Assembly: GCA_018372435.1 (NCBI GenBank) | Contig: JAHAJA010000006.1 | Span: 1-64,000 of the forward strand | DNA length: 64,000 nt | Direction: 5' to 3' | Source of the DNA: Clostridiales bacterium | GTDB lineage: Bacteria > Bacillota > Clostridia > Lachnospirales > Lachnospiraceae | Part shown: piece by piece, positions 9,301 to 19,100 of the stretch | Numbering within the stretch: the first letter of the stretch is position 1 | How the letters are laid out: each line of letters starts with the position of its first letter | Program-made: the position numbers and the translations under genes | The notes under the pieces: generated by a model | The model's database searches: none | The model's input: the letters and a program-made list of their open reading frames with translations, nothing else | What the model was told of the DNA's origin: nothing

Positions 9301-9471
9301 GCTTCCATTGGAATGTTACAGCGTGTATATAAGATTGGTTTTAATCGTGCTGCACGTATTATGGATCAGTTATATGAAGCTGGTGTAGTAGGACCTGAAG
9401 AGGGAACTAAACCAAGGAAGGTTCTGATGTCAGAAGAAGAATTCGAACAATATGTGGATGAATATGTGTAG
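6322..9471 (+). CDS. ftsK: DNA translocase FtsK/SpoIIIE
   Basis: Hexameric ATP-driven pump that moves chromosomal DNA through the closing septum at division or sporulation. Order in 1049 residues: a basic Ser/Lys-rich N-terminus (1-50), about four transmembrane helices (roughly 55-210), a long acidic low-complexity linker (roughly 210-560), the alpha/beta motor with Walker A GATGSGKS (K724) and Walker B IIVDELADLMM, and a C-terminal winged-helix gamma domain that would read chromosome polarity sequences. The linker (about 350 residues) is longer than in B. subtilis SpoIIIE. AAGGAGG lies eight bases before the ATG. uppP immediately upstream links it to envelope functions. Confidence 0.95.
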   Translation: MAATQRKPASSTKKAPSKKTSTSRSGASGRKKGNTGKNSGHQNNQYGMSRYKDEITIVITLVVAVILVLSNFNLSGSVGAFINRFTFGMFGLLAYILPYILFFGVAFHISNKGNYTATIKLISSICFVCMVAAFIQLVTLDYNSEWSIFSYYTASASNKNGGGFIGGVIYSIMYPLFGFAGTLVILLAIMTLLIMFITERLLFASLGKKSAVKLKEMKARRVEVKKARDESYYSEEYDGYDDEVYVEPEPKHILQSKDGHVDDAIPFDAGKSTKGERRKKAKTFTFHGASKNAKSSAQTSEAMSNDTVAPVHATSEASVTTSSAPLDEVKPFDFDSIPIYRGDQTSNYDYDETPIYKEEMKRKFSQTKDYDIKKLAEQIMNESFDSDSTKVDRDTAQNSTIIEQSKTSANGGDVFGDTMQSDSMNSLYNSTPNLSQAHEQIEGVTSGEEPTSNDFVRNDVFTQEHQTSSNDEFDTTTFKDQIEEDNFDDFRVDLKAPENEEVEEAFLNATDQEGIQTLRPDNEHNISSNVNHKETIRNKDVEKKNSLDSTQVEPVIEDVEEPFVYEFPPLDLLTRPKKSSKGVSDGELKETAMKLQQTLQSFGVGVTITNVSCGPAVTRYELQPEQGVKVSKITNLADDIKLNLAAADIRIEAPIPGKAAVGIEVPNKENSSVMFRELIEGKDFKEHGSNLAFAVGKDIGGQVVVTDIAKMPHLLIAGATGSGKSVCINTLIMSILYKAHPDDVKLIMVDPKVVELSVYNGIPHLLIPVVTDPKKASAALNWAVMEMTDRYNRFAELGVRDIKGYNTKIEKVKEFKDEKFKKMPQIVIIVDELADLMMVAPGEVEDAICRLAQMARAAGIHLIIATQRPSVNVITGLIKANVPSRIAFSVSSAIDSRTIIDGSGAEKLLGKGDMLFFPSGYPKPVRIQGAFVSDKEVSEVVEFLSSQRSKPSYNEDITNKITSAPSSEGSTAPANERDDYFVEAGKFIIEKDKASIGMLQRVYKIGFNRAARIMDQLYEAGVVGPEEGTKPRKVLMSEEEFEQYVDEYV

Positions 9472-9488
9472 ATGAAAGTCTAGAGTAA

Positions 9489-9547
9489 CTATGGTGGTAT
9501 TACACAAACAAAAGATTATAGGTATGTTTGTGTTGGTACCACCATAG
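9489..9547 (+). terminator. Long hairpin after ftsK
   Basis: CTATGGTGGTA (9489-9499) pairs with TACCACCATAG (9537-9547), and after a small internal loop ACACAAACA (9502-9510) pairs with TGTTTGTGT (9524-9532). A 20-bp near-perfect stem, but no T-tract follows. It may be a processing or stabilising structure rather than a simple terminator. Confidence 0.6.
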
Positions 9548-9600
9548 GTGTTAGTGTGACAAAACTAGACGGGAAAGTCGGTCTAGAAGGGAGGACTGTT

Positions 9601-10509
9601 ATGAAGAGAGCATGGTTAGTAACAAATGAGTTCTTGAATACACAAAAATATTCGGAATTAAATATGTGGTTAGTGAAAGCGGCAGAAAAATATAATATAG
9701 ATTTACTTGTTAAGACAAATGCGGAGCTATTAGTAGATCTAGGTGGTAATCATATAATTCAAAATCTGATAGAAGTAGAGAAGCCAGAGTTTGTATTGTT
9801 CTGGGATAAAGATATTCGTCTGGCAAGTTTTCTTGAGAGTTTATCTGTGAAAGTAATTAACTCCTCTAAGGCAATAGAAATATGTGATAATAAAGCAATG
9901 ACACACATAACATTAAAGCAAAAGAATATTAAGATGCCAAAGACAATACTTGCCCCTATGACTTATGAAAATATCGGATTTACAAACTATGATTTTGTTG
10001 AGCGGATGAAAAAACAGTTATCCTATCCGATTGTAGTAAAGGAATGTTTTGGATCTTTCGGTCAACAAGTATATCTTGTTCATGATGATGTAGAACTGAT
10101 GCGTTGTATTGAGAAGATAGGAGCAAAACCATTTCTTTTTCAAGAATATATTAAATCAAGTTTTGCACGTGATATTCGTTTAAACGTTGTTGGTGATCAG
10201 GTAGTCGCAACGATGTATCGATATTCGGATACGGGAGATTTTAGAGCTAACATATCAAATGGTGGAAAGATGAAACCGTTTAAGCCAACAAAACAACAGA
10301 TACAATTAGCAGTAGACTGTGTGAAAGCGTTAGGGCTTGATTTCGCTGGAGTTGATCTGTTATTTGATGAGAATGAGGAACCAATTGTGTGTGAAGTCAA
10401 TTCGAATGCACATTTTAAGAATATATATGATTGTACAGGTGTTAATGTAGCAGAATGTATTCTTGATTACATCTGTAATAAGTTGAATTTGGTGAATGAG
10501 AGTGCGTAG
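9601..10509 (+). CDS. RimK-like ATP-grasp ligase (first of a pair)
   Basis: ATP-grasp enzyme of the RimK/glutamate-ligase type: it would activate a carboxylate with ATP and join it to an amine. ATP-binding loop VVKECFGSFGQQVYLV, then FLFQEYI, the RimK-like stretch DIRLNVVGDQVV, GDFRANISNGG, and the metal-binding end LDFAGVDLLFD and EVNSNAHF. The ATG at 9601 has GGGAGG upstream and gives MKRAWLVTNEFLN; the frame is open back to 9556 without a good site. A second, divergent ATP-grasp gene follows after 110 bases and a ComEC-like hydrolase after that. The substrate cannot be read from the sequence; peptide tailoring or protein glutamylation are options. Confidence 0.82.
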   Translation: MKRAWLVTNEFLNTQKYSELNMWLVKAAEKYNIDLLVKTNAELLVDLGGNHIIQNLIEVEKPEFVLFWDKDIRLASFLESLSVKVINSSKAIEICDNKAMTHITLKQKNIKMPKTILAPMTYENIGFTNYDFVERMKKQLSYPIVVKECFGSFGQQVYLVHDDVELMRCIEKIGAKPFLFQEYIKSSFARDIRLNVVGDQVVATMYRYSDTGDFRANISNGGKMKPFKPTKQQIQLAVDCVKALGLDFAGVDLLFDENEEPIVCEVNSNAHFKNIYDCTGVNVAECILDYICNKLNLVNESA

Positions 10510-10619
10510 TTTTTAAGTAAACCAGTGCCAAATTGAACATTCGTGTTTAATTTGTGTGCAAGCAGTTAAAAAGAGTTAATAACTAAACGATTATTGAAAT
10601 AATAAAAAGGAGAAGCACA

Positions 10620-11477
10620 ATGATTGGTTGGATTTTGTATGGTCGAAAAGAAGCAGAGTACAATAAGCACTACATAACAATGTATCAAGAGGAAGGGAAA
10701 AAGTTCGATATTACATTTGAATTGATTATCGTGGAAGAATTGGAATTTGGTGTTCGTAACAATACTTGGTATGTAGAATATCAAGGTGAGGATGTGAAAT
10801 TACCTACATTTGTAATTAGTAGAGTAATATACCCACTTCTCACAAGGCAACTAGAATGTATGAAAGTTCCTGTATTCAACGGTTCAGAGGTTGCAAGAAT
10901 ATGCAACGATAAAGCGAGTACGTATCAAGTAGTTACTGCGTTAGGTATTGACATTGTTGATACTACTTTTTGCAAGCATGGTAGTTTGAGAGAGTATTTG
11001 AGTAGAAGAACTACGAAAACAGTTGTTAAAACCGTTGATGGCCATGGAGGACGGCAAGTGTATTTGGTGGATCCTAACGATTCTCAACAAGTAGAGGAAG
11101 TAATTATGGATACCGACCATCATGATACAGTATTACAACCACTTGTTGGGAAGGAGCATAAGGACCTTCGAGTATATGTGATTGGTGATACCATTATTGC
11201 TGCGATCCTTAGAAGAGCAAAAGAGGGATTCAAATCTAACTTTTCTTTGGGGGGTGACGTTTCTATCTATGAACTGAATAAAGAAGAAAGAGAGAAGGTT
11301 CAGTTGATTACTGAGCTGGTCAAACCTGACATGGTAGGAATTGATTTTATTATTGATGACGATGGTGAACTGATTTTTAATGAAATTGAAGACGTTGTAG
11401 GTGCCAGAATGTTATATCAATGTACCGACATTAATTTAGTTAAATTATATATTGAACACATTCTTGATCATCTATAG
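10620..11477 (+). CDS. ATP-grasp ligase (second of a pair)
   Basis: Another RimK-like ATP-grasp protein, 285 residues, similar in size and layout to the gene before it but clearly diverged. It has VVKTVDGHGGRQVYLV (ATP loop), TVLQPLVGKEHKDLRVYVIGD, FKSNFSLGGDVSIYE, and the C-terminal MVGIDFIIDDDGELIFNEIE acid cluster for magnesium. The site AAAGGAG precedes the ATG. Pairs of adjacent ATP-grasp genes may add two different building blocks to one substrate; no substrate peptide gene is visible nearby. The next gene starts 15 bases after the stop. Confidence 0.8.
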   Translation: MIGWILYGRKEAEYNKHYITMYQEEGKKFDITFELIIVEELEFGVRNNTWYVEYQGEDVKLPTFVISRVIYPLLTRQLECMKVPVFNGSEVARICNDKASTYQVVTALGIDIVDTTFCKHGSLREYLSRRTTKTVVKTVDGHGGRQVYLVDPNDSQQVEEVIMDTDHHDTVLQPLVGKEHKDLRVYVIGDTIIAAILRRAKEGFKSNFSLGGDVSIYELNKEEREKVQLITELVKPDMVGIDFIIDDDGELIFNEIEDVVGARMLYQCTDINLVKLYIEHILDHL

Positions 11478-11492
11478 GAGGCATATGTCTGC

Positions 11493-12437
11493 GTGAATAA
11501 ATTGTTCTACTGCCATAAGCAAAAGAGGAAGCTAATGATAGCTATGACTATTATTTTGATATGTAGCTCTTACTTATGTTATTCCACCAAAGATGATTCT
11601 TTTTTTAAGAATCAAGAGAATTCCATTATACAATCGAAGGCAGATTATGAAGCAAATATAGATGGTAAAAAGTTAGTTTCTGTACATTTTCTGGATATAG
11701 GTAAAGCGGATAGTATCTTAATCAAAATTGGTGATAAGGCAGTTTTAATTGATTCGGGAACGAGTCAAAAGGCCAAGGAAATTATAGAGTATCTTAAGAG
11801 ACAAGATGTTACAAAATTTGAATATGCGGTTGCAACCCATTGCGATAAAGATCATGTAGGGGGAATGAGTGATATATTAAAAGAATTTCCAACTGATGTT
11901 TTGCTAATGTCCTCAAGGGAAAAGAATACGAGGCCTTACATAGCAATGATGAATACTGCGGCTAAGTTGAAAGTTACACAACTCATACCGAAGGTTAAGA
12001 CTATATTCTATGTTGAAGGTGTAAAGTTCACTGTACTTGCTCCGGGTGATAAAGCAATGGCTACAGGAACGGCTAATGAGAGTTCTATTGTTCTTATGAT
12101 GCAATATGGAAAAAAGAAATTCCTATTCATGGGAGATGCGATGGAGGTATCGGAAAAGGAGATGTTAGCGGGAGGATACGATCTACAAGCAGATGTTATT
12201 AAAGTTGGACATCATGGTGATACGAGGTCTTCCGGTGAGAAATTTCTAGATGCGGTAAATCCTGCTGTGGCAGTCATTACTTGTGATGAAGGAGATGGAA
12301 CGTCATTACCAGAGAAGGAAACATTAGAAGTAATTAGTAAGCAACGCATTCTATTGTATCGAACAGACAAAGACGGTACCATTGTGATGACCACCAATGG
12401 TGTTGATATTAAGATAGAAAAGTCTAATAGGGGTTGA
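11493..12437 (+). CDS. ComEC/Rec2-type metallo-beta-lactamase-fold hydrolase, membrane-anchored
   Basis: Has an N-terminal signal anchor (about residues 14-30, after a basic stretch) and an extracellular metallo-beta-lactamase domain of the ComEC C-terminal type: VHFLDIGKADSILIKIG, then the metal motif THCDKDHVGGM (H-x-D-x-D-H), and VIKVGHHGDTRSS downstream. The ComEC channel itself is absent, so this is a stand-alone exported hydrolase, probably on nucleic acid or phosphoester substrates. It begins with GTG; AGGAGG is at 11476-11481, eleven bases upstream, slightly far. It probably forms an operon with the ATP-grasp pair. Confidence 0.8.
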   Translation: MNKLFYCHKQKRKLMIAMTIILICSSYLCYSTKDDSFFKNQENSIIQSKADYEANIDGKKLVSVHFLDIGKADSILIKIGDKAVLIDSGTSQKAKEIIEYLKRQDVTKFEYAVATHCDKDHVGGMSDILKEFPTDVLLMSSREKNTRPYIAMMNTAAKLKVTQLIPKVKTIFYVEGVKFTVLAPGDKAMATGTANESSIVLMMQYGKKKFLFMGDAMEVSEKEMLAGGYDLQADVIKVGHHGDTRSSGEKFLDAVNPAVAVITCDEGDGTSLPEKETLEVISKQRILLYRTDKDGTIVMTTNGVDIKIEKSNRG

Positions 12438-12445
12438 TGCTACAC

Positions 12446-12474
12446 TGGACAATTCCATAGAAATAAGGTATAGT
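12446..12474 (+). promoter_or_regulatory. Predicted promoter for miaB
   Basis: TGGACA (12446-12451), 17 bases, TATAGT (12469-12474), followed by a small hairpin (ATCTTG near 12499 with CAAGAT near 12521) in the leader. Confidence 0.5.
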
Positions 12475-12565
12475 ATACGATGGACTGGATAAACGTTATC
12501 TTGGAAACATCAAAATTCTCAAGATAAGATATATAATATGGATAAGGATAGAAAGAGAGAACGTT

Positions 12566-14002
12566 ATGAATTTAGAAAATACAAAGAACCAAGAAGTAGA
12601 AGAGTTTTCTTCTGAAACAAAGCGTCAGTATCAATATATTGAAAATCTAAGAAAATGGCATGATCAAAAGAAAGAAGAATTAGGAAGACCATTAACTGCT
12701 TGTGTACAATGTTTTGGCTGCCAGATGAATGCAAGAGATGCGGAAAAGATAACAGGTATCTTAGAAAAAATCGGTTACCAAATGGTAGATACAGAAGAAG
12801 CAGATTTTGTAATATATAATACATGTACCGTGCGTGAGAATGCTAATCTTAAAGTATATGGACGTTTAGGTTACCTAAGTAAATTAAAGAAAAAAAATCC
12901 TGAAATGATGATTGCTCTATGTGGTTGTATGATGCAAGAGCAGACAGTAGTTGATAAGATAAAGAAAAGTTACCGTTATGTTGATATTATTTTCGGTACT
13001 CATAATATATTCAAGTTAGCAGAATTAATGCAAGCAAGACTTGACTCAGATGGAATGATTATTGATATCTGGAAAGATACAACTGAAATTGTGGAAGACC
13101 TACCAAGCGAAAGAAAATACCGTTTTAAAGCAGGGGTTAATATTATGTTTGGCTGTAACAACTTCTGCAGTTATTGCATCGTTCCTTATGTGCGTGGACG
13201 TGAGAGAAGTCGTAATCCAGAAGATATTATTAAAGAAATTAAAGAACTTGTGGCAGATGGTGTAGTTGAGATTATGCTACTTGGACAAAATGTTAATTCT
13301 TACGGAAAAAACCTAGAGAGACCAATGACATTTGCAGAGTTATTACAAGAAATTGTGAAGATTGACGGTCTTGAGAGAGTACGTTTCATGACCTCTCATC
13401 CAAAAGATTTATCAGATGATTTAATAGAAGTTATGAAGAACTCTAAGAAAATCTGCAATCATCTTCATCTACCAGTACAATCAGGAAGTTCAAGAATTCT
13501 TAAAATAATGAATCGTCATTATACAAAGGAACAATATCTTGATTTAGTTGATCGTATTAAATCTGCTATTCCTGGAATCTCATTAACAACAGATATTATT
13601 GTTGGTTTCCCAGGTGAGACAGAAGAAGATTTTGAAGAAACACTAGATGTTGTTCGTAAAGTACAATATGATAGTGCTTACACGTTCATCTATTCAAAGA
13701 GAACAGGAACACCTGCAGCTAACATGGAAGAGCAAGTAGATGATGCAGTTGTAAAAGAACGTTTTAATCGCTTGCTAAAAGAAGTACAAACAATTGCTTC
13801 TGGATTAACTAAGAAACATGAGGGTACAGTGCAAAGTGTTCTTGTAGAACAAGTCAATGAACAAGATGCAAGTCTTATGACAGGACGTTTAAGTAATAGT
13901 TTGTTAGTTCATTTTAAAGGTGGAGAAGAGTTAATAGGTAAGATCGTTGATGTTCGACTTAATGAATGTAAAGGATTTTACTATATCGGGGAATTAGTTT
14001 AG
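12566..14002 (+). CDS. miaB: tRNA-2-methylthio-N6-dimethylallyladenosine synthase MiaB
   Basis: Radical-SAM methylthiotransferase that converts i6A37 of tRNAs to ms2i6A37, improving codon reading. N-terminal MTTase domain with the second Fe-S cluster cysteines in CFGCQMNARD, NTCTVREN and LCGCMMQE; the radical-SAM motif C197-NNF-C201-SY-C204; and a C-terminal TRAM domain ending VRLNECKGFYYIGELV. The 478-residue length is slightly above average because of an N-terminal extension of about 40 residues rich in Glu and Lys, typical of Clostridia MiaB. It stands alone between its promoter and a strong terminator. Confidence 0.95.
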   Translation: MNLENTKNQEVEEFSSETKRQYQYIENLRKWHDQKKEELGRPLTACVQCFGCQMNARDAEKITGILEKIGYQMVDTEEADFVIYNTCTVRENANLKVYGRLGYLSKLKKKNPEMMIALCGCMMQEQTVVDKIKKSYRYVDIIFGTHNIFKLAELMQARLDSDGMIIDIWKDTTEIVEDLPSERKYRFKAGVNIMFGCNNFCSYCIVPYVRGRERSRNPEDIIKEIKELVADGVVEIMLLGQNVNSYGKNLERPMTFAELLQEIVKIDGLERVRFMTSHPKDLSDDLIEVMKNSKKICNHLHLPVQSGSSRILKIMNRHYTKEQYLDLVDRIKSAIPGISLTTDIIVGFPGETEEDFEETLDVVRKVQYDSAYTFIYSKRTGTPAANMEEQVDDAVVKERFNRLLKEVQTIASGLTKKHEGTVQSVLVEQVNEQDASLMTGRLSNSLLVHFKGGEELIGKIVDVRLNECKGFYYIGELV

Positions 14003-14037
14003 GTGACAAGTTACTCTTCTAAAACCATTCTGTAAAG

Positions 14038-14095
14038 AAAGCACCCTAATCCGATTGATGCAATGATATTGTATCTTTCGGTATGGGTGCTTTTT
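14038..14095 (+). terminator. Rho-independent terminator after miaB
   Basis: AAAGCACCCTA (14038-14048) pairs with TATGGGTGCTTT around 14081-14093, with extra pairs further in, followed by TTTTT. Confidence 0.85.
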
Positions 14096-14163
14096 GGTAT
14101 AATGATCGTGAAATTATAGATTAATTCAATTATGCCTGACAATCTATATGTAGTATCAATTAA

Positions 14164-15819
14164 TTATGCGTCACCAACAATATGTTTTGCGTGGTTTAGC
14201 GCTAAATCAATATTAGAACAGATATTCTTACTCCCTATTGTGCTAATGAAATCGGCTTTTTTCATGACAGATAATGGTTGATCTAGCACATGGGAAAGGA
14301 TTAATGTAATACCATTCTTTTCAAAAGAAGCTTGCAATCTTTTCATAGTATTCAATGCGGTTACATCGACGGCTGGGACACTACGCATCCTTAAGATAAC
14401 TACTTTGGTATCCTTCTTTACTTCATCTTGTATATAGAGAAGTTTGTCAGCGGCACCAAAGAAAAGCGGTCCATTCAATTCGAATACTAAGGTATGAGAA
14501 GGTACTTCTTTAAGTTGAAGGCTATCTGTACTATTATCTTCATCAGAATCATCGAATTCTTCGAGATACTTCCAATTCTTGACCTTTGTTACATCTGCCA
14601 TTCGTTTCATGAATAATCCACATGCTAATACCATACCAACTTCAATTGCAAGTACTAAATCGAATGCAAATGTAAGTACGCAAGAAGCAATTAATACGGC
14701 AACATCACTTTTAGGGGCTTTAGTATAGGATAAGAAAGCCTTAACATTGAACATATTATACGATACTATAATCAGTATTGCTGACAATACACATAACGGT
14801 ACATGTTTGATTAATGGCATACCAACCATTAAGAATAAGAATAGTGTAAGACCGTGGAAGATCGCAGCGATAGGAGTACGTCCGCCATTCTTTGCATTAG
14901 CTATGGATCTTGCTACACCACCTGTAGCAGGGATACAGGCAAAGAGACCTAGAACAATATTAGAGATACCTTGTGCAATTAGTTCCATGCTAGAACGGTG
15001 CCTACTATGTATTAAGCCATCGGTTACAACTGCAGATAATAATGCTTGCATAGCTATAAGGATAGCAATTGTGAATGCGGGTTGCATTAAATCAAAAACA
15101 TCATCAATGGATAGGTGTGGTAATGTTGGAACTGAGAGCATCTTAGGAATCTCGCCAATCGTCTTAACATCAAGATTACCAAAGTAAGCTATGCAAGTGC
15201 CTACTATAATAGCGATTAGCGAATTAGGAACCACTTTATTAACTTTGGGCCATAACAATAATATTAGAATACAAAGGGTTCCAAGAAGAATGCTTTGATA
15301 ATTCACATCCGATAGATTTGTAATATAAGCATACCACTTACCGAAGAAGTTGGTTGGCATCTTGTCAATTGATAGTCCTAGGAAATCTTTGATTTCAAGT
15401 GTGAATATTGTTACTGCAATACCACCTGTAAAACCGATTGTAATTGGTGCTGGAATGAATTTGATTAACTTTCCTAACCGAAACACACCCATAAGTATAA
15501 GCATAATTCCAGCAAGAATTGTTGAGATCATTAGACCAGCTAATCCGTATTTACTAATAATCGTTTGTGTGATGATGATGAAAGCACCTGTAGGTCCAGT
15601 AATCTGCACACGACTGCCACCTAATAGTGCAACAATGATACTTGAGATGATTGCTGAGTAGATACCCTTTTCTGCAGAAACACCACAACCTAATGCAAAA
15701 GCGATAGAAAGTGGTAGTGCAATAATTGCTACTATGATACCTGCGTTCATATCTTTTACAAATTGTTGTTTGCTATAGTGTTTCGTCACAGAAAGAAGTT
15801 TGGGTTTAAACTTGTCCAT
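14164..15819 (-). CDS. SulP-family anion transporter with STAS domain
   Basis: Membrane transporter of the SLC26/SulP family (sulfate, bicarbonate or another anion). About 14 hydrophobic segments fill residues 25-420, with the family stretch ALGCGVSAEKGIYSAI and GSRVQITGPTGAFIII; a C-terminal cytosolic STAS domain (about 440-545) contains VVILRMRSVPAVDVTALNTM. I start at 15819 (MDKFKPKL), which has AGGAG upstream on this strand; the frame is open a further 19 codons without a clear site. It is convergent with miaB and divergent from the SNF2 gene. The transported ion is not readable from the sequence. Confidence 0.88.
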   Translation of the reverse strand: MDKFKPKLLSVTKHYSKQQFVKDMNAGIIVAIIALPLSIAFALGCGVSAEKGIYSAIISSIIVALLGGSRVQITGPTGAFIIITQTIISKYGLAGLMISTILAGIMLILMGVFRLGKLIKFIPAPITIGFTGGIAVTIFTLEIKDFLGLSIDKMPTNFFGKWYAYITNLSDVNYQSILLGTLCILILLLWPKVNKVVPNSLIAIIVGTCIAYFGNLDVKTIGEIPKMLSVPTLPHLSIDDVFDLMQPAFTIAILIAMQALLSAVVTDGLIHSRHRSSMELIAQGISNIVLGLFACIPATGGVARSIANAKNGGRTPIAAIFHGLTLFLFLMVGMPLIKHVPLCVLSAILIIVSYNMFNVKAFLSYTKAPKSDVAVLIASCVLTFAFDLVLAIEVGMVLACGLFMKRMADVTKVKNWKYLEEFDDSDEDNSTDSLQLKEVPSHTLVFELNGPLFFGAADKLLYIQDEVKKDTKVVILRMRSVPAVDVTALNTMKRLQASFEKNGITLILSHVLDQPLSVMKKADFISTIGSKNICSNIDLALNHAKHIVGDA

Positions 15820-16040
15820 TTTAATTTCTCCTGTGTATTTTATTGAAGTTACCAATCCAAAGCTGGTAGATAACAACAGTTAAAATTCTATACTTCATAA
15901 TTACCAAATTCAAGGGTGAAAAGAAAAGTATATAATATTTATTAAATATTTATAAAATATTAATAAGTTTGGTAAATAATTTGGTAGATTTTTTCGATAG
16001 AAAAATAATGTTTGAAAGAACAGAAATGTTAAATATGTGG

Positions 16041-16073
16041 TATAATAATAAGATAGCGCGTGGACATCCACGC
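16041..16073 (+). promoter_or_regulatory. -10 box and leader hairpin of the SNF2 gene
   Basis: TATAAT at 16041-16046 is preceded by only a weak -35. A perfect short hairpin, GCGTGGA/TCCACGC (16058-16073), lies between it and the ribosome binding site. The rest of the 283-base gap is AT-rich and holds nothing else I recognise. Confidence 0.4.
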
Positions 16074-16102
16074 TTGTAGTGATTTTGGAAAGGAGTAACG
16101 GT

Positions 16103-19100
16103 ATGTTAAATATAACGAAAGCAGCAATACGTAATATTGCGGCTGACGAACAGACCTATGCCAGAGGTATTCGTTATTATCAGAATAACGCTGTTAAGAA
16201 TATTACCTGGTCACAAGCCAATAAGCAGTATCGTGCATTTGTGAAAGGACAGTCCGATTATATCGTTACGGTAACGCAAGATAAAGAAGATTCTTTTACT
16301 TATTCCTGTAATTGTCCAGCAAGTTTTAAGTATGATGGGCCTTGTAAGCATGTTATAGCAACTTTACTTTTCATAGCAGATTATGAAAATCGAACCAAAG
16401 CGAAAGCTGATATTTCGCCTGATGAAAAGAAAGTGTTTAATATCATTGATTATTTTAGCCGTCAAGATGAGATTAATTTACCTGGCGAGTCGTTTCATAT
16501 AAAGGTTTGTGTGTATGTTCCTGCTATAATGAAAGCAGAAACTGGTAAGGCGTACCTATCTATACAAGTAGGCAATAATCGGTTTTATAAAGTACAAAGT
16601 TTGAAGAAATTTATTATAGATTACTATAATAAAGAGGATATTGTACTTGGTAAGGAATTTCGCTTTGTACAAGGAGAAAGTAAATTCCATGAGGCTTCTC
16701 AAAGAGTTATGGATTTCCTGGTAGAAGTATATGAGGTGCAAGAATTATTAGGACGTGCTAATAATTCAAATGTCTTTTCAAAATCCCAGATGTTATTAAC
16801 GAAAAACTTATTAATGAAGTTATTATCCCTATTAGGAAAAGATACGTTCCATCTGAATCTATATGGAAACGAATATCGCGACGTGCGATTCTATTCTAAG
16901 AATCCTAGAATTGAATATCAAATAGATTTAGAAGAAGATTCCCTAATTATGAGTCAAATCTCTGATGATGGGATCATTCCCGTAACGCAAAGTGGTGAGT
17001 TATTATTTTATCATCATGGAATGTACCAACCAAATCAGAAGTTTATTAAGAATTTTGTACCGTTCTTTAGTAGTATCAGTAAAGAAAAAGGTTCTTTGCA
17101 TTTTACGGGGATGAATAAACATAAGTTTTTAGAACACGTTTTACCACAGATTCATGAGACGATGGAGATTCAAGTACCTGAAGAAATCAAGAATCGATAT
17201 ATTGATGAACCTTTACGTACAGAGATTTACTTAGATAAATATAAATCGAATATTCGAGCGGATGTTAAGTTTTTCTATGGTGAATATAAGATTAATCCCC
17301 TTCATGAGGCATCTCATCCAGAAGTTATTATTGTACGTAAACCAATTGATGAAGATGTTGTCATAGACTATCTAGGCAGTATTGGTTTTGAAGCAAATCG
17401 CGATTATTTTACTATTAAGGGTGAAGAAGAAGCATACGAATTCCTAACGAATACAGTGGAAGATTTAGTTTCTAAGTATGAAGTGTTCTATTCGGAATCG
17501 TTTAGAACAATTAATATAAGGAATGTGGGAACTCTGAATACAAATCTGAAAGTAAAATCAGATTCCGATTTGTTAGAGATGCAATTTGAGTTTGTAGATA
17601 TTCCAACGAATGAACTTAAAGATTTATTCCATTCATACCGTCTTAAGAAGAAATATTATCGACTTAAAAATGGAGAATTTATTAATCTTCAGACAATGGA
17701 TATGGAGCGAGCAGCTAATTTACTTGAGCACATGAATGTATCCTATAAAGATTTAAAAGATAGTAATGCTGTTTTGTTACCAAAGAATACAGCTCTATAT
17801 CTGAATCAAGTGATTGAGAATGATGAGGATATTCATGCAGAGACAAATGCTGAATTTCGTGAATTAGTGAATCAGATTATGAATCCAAAAGAAAATCACT
17901 ATGAAATTCCTTCAGAAGTCAATGCGGACCTTCGTAGTTACCAAATAACTGGTTACAAATGGCTGTGTACATTGGCAGATAATAATTTGGGTGGCATACT
18001 GGCAGATGATATGGGTCTAGGTAAAACGTTGCAATCTATCGTATATATGGCAGCAAACAAAGAAAGACCATATCTAATTGTGTGTCCATCTTCCTTAGTT
18101 TATAATTGGCAAGAAGAAATTGAGAAGTTTGCCCCTTTCTTAAAAACCGTGATTGTAGTAGGTGCTCCAGAAGAACGTGTAGCTACAATCAATAGTGCGA
18201 AGAAAGATTTAAGTATTGATGTTGTAATTACTTCGTATCCACTAATTAGAAGGGATATAGAAGCGTATGCAGATATACAATTCCACACTATGTTTATTGA
18301 TGAAGCACAATTTATTAAGAATGCTAACTCACGTAATGCTAAGTCAGTAAAAGCAATACAAGCAAAGCACAAATTCGCGTTAACAGGTACACCTATTGAG
18401 AATAGCTTAGCAGAGTTGTGGTCAATTTTTGATTTTATAATGCCATTCTATCTATTTACTAGCTCGAAGTTCCAATCAATCTATGAGAAACCGATTATTA
18501 AAGATGGGAATGAAGAAGCTTTATCCGATTTGAATCGTCATATTCGACCATTTATTTTGCGTAGGATGAAGAAAGAGGTTCTATCAGAATTGCCAGATAA
18601 AGTTGAAACGAAATACATGACTGAGATGACGGATAATCAAAGGAAAGTTTATGCCGCTTATCTTGCCAATATTAGAAATGATTTGTTCAAAGATGGTGCA
18701 GAGGGTGGATTTGAGAGGAAAAAGATAGAAATTCTTGCTGCTCTTACAAGACTTCGTCAAATTTGCTGTCATCCCTCTACTTTTATAGAGAACTATAAAG
18801 GTGGCAGTGGTAAGATGGAATTACTTATGGAAATCTTACCGGATATTATTGGAGCAGGACATCGAGTATTAATTTTCTCGCAGTTTACATCTATGCTGCA
18901 TCTGATTGAAGAGGAATTGAAAAAAACAGAGTTTACGTATTTCATATTAGAGGGATCTACGAATATTGAAACGCGTAAAGAATATGTAAAAAGCTTTAAT
19001 GAGGGCGAACGTGATATCTTCTTAATTTCATTAAAAGCAGGGGGAACTGGATTGAATCTGGTTGGAGCAGATACGGTAATCCATTTTGATCCATGGTGGA

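Noticed and set aside
14747..15187. Plus-strand ORF of 146 codons opposite the SulP gene
   Set aside because: It is a shadow of the transporter frame, with no ribosome site and no domain.
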